DNA of 64,000 nucleotides from Formicarius rufipectus (taxonomy: Eukaryota > Chordata > Aves > Passeriformes > Formicariidae), in NCBI GenBank assembly GCA_013399695.1, contig VXAU01004440.1:82264-146263 (forward strand), read 5' to 3'. The notes below the pieces were generated by a model, which saw only the letters and a list, made by a program, of their open reading frames with translations, did not search any database and was not told the origin of the DNA. The position numbers and the translations under genes were made by a program. Within the stretch, counting starts at the first letter, position 1, and each line of letters starts with the position of its first letter. Of the stretch, positions 59,492 to 64,000 are shown in pieces.

Positions 59492-60589
59492 ATATTCATA
59501 CATGCTGCTCTACATAAGCATTCAGATATAATCTTTTATATGCTTTTAAGAGGCGTTATGTATGTTTTTGATTTCTTCACTCAGTTCATAGTGGTTTTGG
59601 TGTTAATACAATAAGAAAAGCAAAAATGTAAATATTCCAATTAGGTATCAATTGTTTATTTCCTCACCGTTGCACATGAATAAAAACAATATGAACCAAA
59701 AAAGAGAAAAAAGCCTCTGGAAACATAGAGCAATGTACTGCAACACACACAAAGTTTCTCAGTGGAACTTTAATAGATTTATTAGTTTCTGATTTGTGCC
59801 AAGGCTAAGGTTATGACCAAACCCGACTCCTTGCTGTTCCTGTGGACCAGCAGTGCTCAGCCTGCCCATTTAATCATCCAGTTTTTTCTGTCCTACTCAT
59901 CCTTATGGCATCTCAGCTCCTGAGAACGCCTGATCTACCTGCAGATTGTGTCTTGCCCTCTTGGTCTCACCTGCTTGCTCAGAGGATTTCCTGAGCACGA
60001 CTGACACAGCAGACACCACCAGACATCCCAGCACACTGGCAAAACAGACAGTGAGGAGTCAAACTAATCACCTTGCTCAGAGGTTAAACCTAGGTGTCAG
60101 TTTGTGTGAGCACAAGGACACCAACCAAAGCACGTTAGTGTGGGGAGTCATACCGGTTTGAAATTGGACTTATATGGGTGGGTGTCAAAAGTTTGGTGGT
60201 TTGCAGGGCAACACATCTTCATTGTCAAAGAACCTGCAGGTAAGCAGAGTCCTTCTGCTGCCACAGAGCCTTTGCCTTACCATGTGCTGCCTTTGGAGTT
60301 TGTTCATTGACTTACAGGGACACTGCAAAATCCAGATTAAAAAACCCACCAAGTCTCCCTCCATCTGATCTTGTCATTTCCTGTTGCTAGCAATAGATAA
60401 TGATGGAATAATTTGCTGCTACATTAGAACTCTGCAGTATTGTTAATTCTCCTAATCTAGTTTAGCCCATAGGTCGTTCATGGCAAAAGAACCAGAAATT
60501 TTCCAATAACTCTATTGTTTCTCTTTTAAAGAATGTTGAACCTGGTTCTGTGCTTGAGAGCAATTAGTTTTGAGACTGTTAAGAATAAG

Positions 60590-61260
60590 TTGCTGATACC
60601 CTAGAATCCTCTTAATTGCTGCCCTGATCAATGACACGCCTGCTTAATTGGGATGATTGGCAGGCAACTAATCCTGTGCAGTGCATTTCAATTACTGTAA
60701 ACAATATTTTAATGGCCTACCTGTGTTTAAATGACACATCTCCTATTGTCTTCTGCCACTGTAAGCTTATCTTAAGAGTTAGAGAGAGAGAGATGGAAGC
60801 TTGAGAGGAGACATGTCCTACTTATGCAGACCCCTGCTTTCTTCGTGTTGTTCTCCCACTTCTACATCTCTCAACTTTATCCCAAATACTTAACACAGGA
60901 TTATTGCACGTACTCTTGGAACACAATTCACAAACTGCGGTGGAGTTTTTTCCCTGGTCCCTGACACCTGGAAGAATCACTTAATTGGTTGCTTTCTGTT
61001 TACACTGTGCTAACTGGAGTGTGCCATTACATGTAGTATCTCACTTTGTTTTCTAATGGTATAAAAATGTGTAATTGGACAAGCCAAGGTCTTAACTATT
61101 AAAAAAGAATACTAATAAGGTATATTAATGTTCTCTTGTTATTAGGGGAGCTCATTTAAAAAATGTCAATGCTTTAATGATAAAAGAGAAAGCTGTCTAG
61201 AAAAAAAAGTAAAAATGCATTTCATTTTAATTAGCTCTAATTAGAAGATTAATAGATTTT
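60590..61260. promoter_or_regulatory. Homeodomain-motif-rich segment, possible conserved element
   Basis: TTAATTG, CAATTAC, TTAATTGG, GTAATTGG, TTAATTAG and CTAATTAG cores are frequent. CTGATCAATGACA resembles a PBX/MEIS-type composite (TGAT plus TGACA). No interspersed repeat is seen. This looks like an enhancer or conserved non-coding element near a developmental gene. The call rests only on motif content in AT-rich DNA. Confidence 0.22.
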
Positions 61261-62040
61261 AAGGACTGAAGGAGTTGTGATCTTTAGAGCTGGTTCCATA
61301 GGACATAGTCACATAAAAGAAACCAGATCCTCTGGTTTGTCTCTGATGGTACCTCAGTGTGCATAGCAGATATCTATTGCTTACTGGTCATCTAGGCCCA
61401 TTATTCTGTCAAGAGGGAGGATGTGATTTTCACCTCTGAAGTCAGATATCTAAAACAGTATAAATTGACTGCATCCTAGACTAAGAAGACTCATAGGCTA
61501 AGAAGGGAACTGAGAGTGACTAGGTCATTATGGTGAATGACAAGTTATAGATTAGATGAATCTTACTGTGTCTCATGTCTCCCACAAATAGTGAAATAGG
61601 AAATGCTTCAACAGCCATGGCCTTGGCTTGGAGTATCTGAACTTGCAGAGTATTTTCTTCCTGAGACTCCTCGTGCTGCTCTTCTATCTGGTGCATGTGG
61701 CCAGGGCTGTTCTCATCTGAGCAAGTGTTTTCATACTGAGACAGTGGAAAGCTTTCAGTGAGGAAAAACCCCCTTGACTGTGTTCAGGTCCCATGCCTGG
61801 CTACTGTGGGCCCTTTGAAGGGAAGCTGAGTGACTTGGTGATGTGGGAATACATGCTGGTAGCTCCTCTGCTAGAGTAAGCAGGAACAGGGGTTATATTA
61901 GAGCACATTATTTCAGGTAAGAGACAACTCCTTGACATTAAGCTTATACCTAAGCCATGTGCTCCTAAGCCTCTCATTGGCCACCAACTTGAAAGTGTGT
62001 TGACCTTCGTCCAACACATGCTGGTAAGGCCAGGTCCTTC

Positions 62041-62270
62041 ACGGAATCATATAATAGTTTGGGTTAGAAGGGACCTTTCAAGGTCATCTTGTCCAACCAC
62101 CCTGCAATGAGCAGAAACATTGTCAGCTACATGGGGTTGCTCAGAACTCTGTCCAACCTGGCATTGAATGTTTCCAGGGATAAGGCATCCTCCACATTTC
62201 TGAGAAGACTGTTCCAGTGTTTCACCACCCTTCTAGAAAAAAAACATTTCCTCTTTATACCTAGTTCATC
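62041..62270 (-). mobile_element. CR1 LINE fragment, antisense
   Basis: Begins ACGGAATCATATAATAGTTT, antisense of a CR1 3' end. It continues with GGGTTAGAAGGGACCTTTCA, AAGGTCATCTTGTCCAACCA, CTGTCCAACCTGGCATTGAA, CTGTTCCAGTGTTTCACCAC and ACATTTCCTCTTTATACCTA, all antisense landmarks of CR1. It is 5'-truncated near 62270. A 233-codon plus-strand frame starting inside it is an antisense artefact running into unique sequence. Confidence 0.93.
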
Positions 62271-62761
62271 AAGAGGCAGAAACGGCTGTTATATTTTTAA
62301 GTCCCTGGAGAAAGAAAGGGAGCTCTTTTCCGTACAAATATGCAATGATCAGGAACACATTCAAACTCTTTTTCTCCCAGTAGGAAAACTGAAGTCAGTT
62401 GCTGTCCAATTGGGTTTGTTCAAACCTCACTGCCCTGCATCTGAGAAAACTTCCTTAACACCAAGGCTTGTTGTAATAAACGTTACTGTGCACCTCATAT
62501 TTGAAAATTCATCCTTATTCCTCTCATTCTGTAGCGCTACAAATCCTGAACCACACAGTAGTTGTGTTTGTGTGACAGTGGAAAGGTGCCCTTCCTGTTT
62601 TCCCTCCAGTTCAGCAGGGAAACATGTCTCTGGTTCTCACAGGCCTCATGTGTTCACAGGAGGGACGGTGTCAGTGTTGCATCCTCCTTTGCTTTGCCCA
62701 CTTGCTTGGTCTGGGTGTATGATCAGAGTATGGTTTGTTTTGGACTGTCTCTTTGAAGCGT
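62271..62761. other. Spacer between CR1 and LTR-like element
   Basis: About 490 bp with no recognised repeat or gene. It is covered by the open frame that begins in the antisense CR1, but the translated sequence has no known motif. Confidence 0.5.
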
Positions 62762-63200
62762 TGTCCTGGTTCTTGCCAGGACAGGGTTGATTTTGCAGTA
62801 GGCAGAAGTGGGCATGGCCAGGACCTGAAGGTTATTTTGTATCACTTTGTGTCGTTATCTGGGAACGAGGGTGAGAATCTCTTCCAGGTGAGCACAGTGT
62901 GGAGGAGGGAGCAGTTGTGTATTGGCTGTTCTCGAGGTTTTCTGTGTAAATTTTTTGCCTCTTTCTTGTACCCTCAGTCATTAGTATTGTTGCTGCCACT
63001 GTTCATTGTCTTATCTCATTGCCATTTCCAGCAAATTGTTCTTTTCTCAACCTGTGGTCTTTAACATTCCTACCTCCAGTTCACCCCTCCAGCCCACCAT
63101 GGAGTGAGAGAAGGACCCAAGGGAGAACGAGCGAGTGGCAAATGGTTTGGAGAGTCTCAGTGGGAGCATTAAATTTGGGAGTTCCATTCCTAAACCACAA
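62762..63200 (+). mobile_element. Probable avian endogenous-retrovirus solo LTR
   Basis: Starts TGTCCTGGTT and ends TAAACCACAA, close to the start and end of a widespread avian LTR family (TGTCCTGG...TTAAACCACGACA). Internal landmarks agree in order: GGCATGGCCAGGAC, TGTCTTATCTCA, TTCTCAACCTGTGGTCTTTA (a diverged form of CTCAACCCACGAGTTTTA), CACCATGGAGTGAG and GAGCGAGTGGC. No gag, pol or env sequence flanks it, so it is a solo LTR left by recombination between two LTRs. Substitutions are many, which suggests some age. A clear target-site duplication is not seen (GCGT on the left, GTGT on the right). It is non-coding. Confidence 0.75.
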
Positions 63201-64000
63201 GTGTGTATTTCTTACCACAAAAAATGGATCCTATACATAAATCAGGTGTTGGGATTCAGCCTGGCAGAAGGAAGGGACATCAGGTTTAGGGTTTGAAGAT
63301 CGTAATAGGGAAGTCTTTATGTCTTTATTTTTTATTTTTTATAAACTTGTAGCTAAATCATTGGTGCCACAATTCCAGATTTCACTTACCTAACTGTCTT
63401 TGCTGTACAGCAATGAGATAGCCCATTTTGACTTTCTTAAATACTGCTTTTAGAAATATTTATCCAACCTGAATATTTGCTGATGTGCAGTGTTAAGTAC
63501 ATAAAGCAATGATCAGGTGACTATTTAGCCTTGCTTTGATTAGCCCTAGACCACACACCTTAGACCTTCAGCTTTACAAATAATAGCTCTGGTGTATATA
63601 TTGTTAATAAACACAATTTTAAAATTTTCAAATAGAAAAAAAATAGGTTGATTCTTATTAGAGATTTTAATTTATTTTCATCCCTTTCATATTTGTTTCT
63701 GTTTATCCTCTTACTGTTGCATTTCTTGAGACGTGTTGTAGTGTAATTTGTGATGAACAGACAAATGCATTGTTTTCACAGCACTTACATATGTGTAAAA
63801 TAAGCTTTTTTATACTATAAATTAAACCTCTGGAGGATTGTATAGACAGACTTTAAGATTTCTACCTTTGTTACACAGCTTTCAGCCCTCAGACTTATTA
63901 TTATCTTTATATGTATAATCACTACCCCAGGGACAAGCTTCCTTCCAAGTAAGAGTGTGTACTTGCTGAATCTGTATTTTAAAAGAAATCTTTATTTTCC
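63201..64000. other. Single-copy non-coding stretch
   Basis: AT-rich sequence to the window end. No gene, repeat body or splice-flanked block is convincing. A donor-like ACTTAC on the minus sense at 63384-63389 has no clear partner acceptor. Confidence 0.5.

Larger units (their letters stand above)
59138..62040. other. Single-copy non-coding stretch
   Basis: No gene is recognised. Contents are an ATTTCTAT tandem block at 59361-59413, the perfect palindrome at 59452-59491 and a TAATT-rich segment at 60590-61260 described separately. Donor-like sites at 60241 (CTGCAG|GTAAGC) and 61918 (TTTCAG|GTAAGA) are seen, but their upstream acceptors are weak. Confidence 0.55.

Noticed and set aside
61788..61917. 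Splice-flanked block ending TTTCAG|GTAAGA
   Set aside because: All frames contain stops and the acceptor is only moderate, so it is weaker than the listed candidates.
62089..62790. 233-codon plus-strand open frame
   Set aside because: Its start lies in antisense CR1 3' sequence and its end runs into the LTR-like element. No protein motif is seen in the middle.
1..64000. CRISPR arrays, operons, phage or bacterial mobile systems
   Set aside because: The sequence is vertebrate-like throughout. No regularly spaced repeats, bacterial-type genes or ribosome-binding sites were seen.
1..64000. tRNA, rRNA or snRNA genes
   Set aside because: No cloverleaf-type A and B boxes or conserved rRNA or snRNA words were noticed by eye. 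A covariance-model scan would be needed to exclude small ones.

Overview
The window looks like non-coding DNA from a bird nuclear genome. It is AT-rich and CpG-poor, stop codons are frequent in all frames, and no operon or protein family that I recognise is present. The avian call rests on several CR1 LINE fragments with the typical 3' tail (ATGATTCTATGATTCTAT or its reverse complement) at about 9521-10050, 10502-10855, 48821-48890, 58458-58799, 58874-59137 and 62041-62270. It also rests on one element at 62762-63200 that resembles a common avian endogenous-retrovirus solo LTR. Two much older and more degraded CR1-like copies lie at about 33000-33960 and 40160-41070. The window contains one ambiguous base (44218).

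Layout: 1-9520 is single-copy non-coding sequence with one short tandem repeat. Positions 9521-10855 hold two CR1 copies with their 3' tails facing each other. Positions 10857-19400 are single-copy and contain a diverged 55-bp direct duplication, C- and T-homopolymers and a G-rich run that could form a quadruplex. A compact CpG cluster lies at about 19400-19915, the only CpG-island-like stretch seen. Positions 19920-33000 are single-copy with T-rich tracts and a 33-bp-period repeat. Positions 33000-41070 hold the two ancient CR1s and, between them, three plus-strand splice-flanked blocks ending at poly(A) signals, which could be a non-coding transcript. Positions 41071-58457 are single-copy with a (TTCCC)n microsatellite. 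Positions 58458-59137 hold two CR1s arranged 5' end to 5' end, followed by a perfect 18-bp-arm palindrome at 59452-59491. Positions 60590-61260 are rich in homeodomain-type TAATT/ATTA motifs. CR1 and the LTR-like element lie at 62041-63200.

No protein-coding gene can be supported. The longest open frames (233, 170, 164 and 148 codons) are chance frames, two of them partly over CR1 sequence. Several short segments have good splice acceptor and donor signals and are listed as low-confidence exon candidates; in 64 kb some such pairs are expected by chance. No convincing new biological system was found. The items most worth a second look are the perfect palindrome, the isolated CpG cluster, the 55-bp duplication and the candidate spliced transcript near 34.8-38.1 kb.
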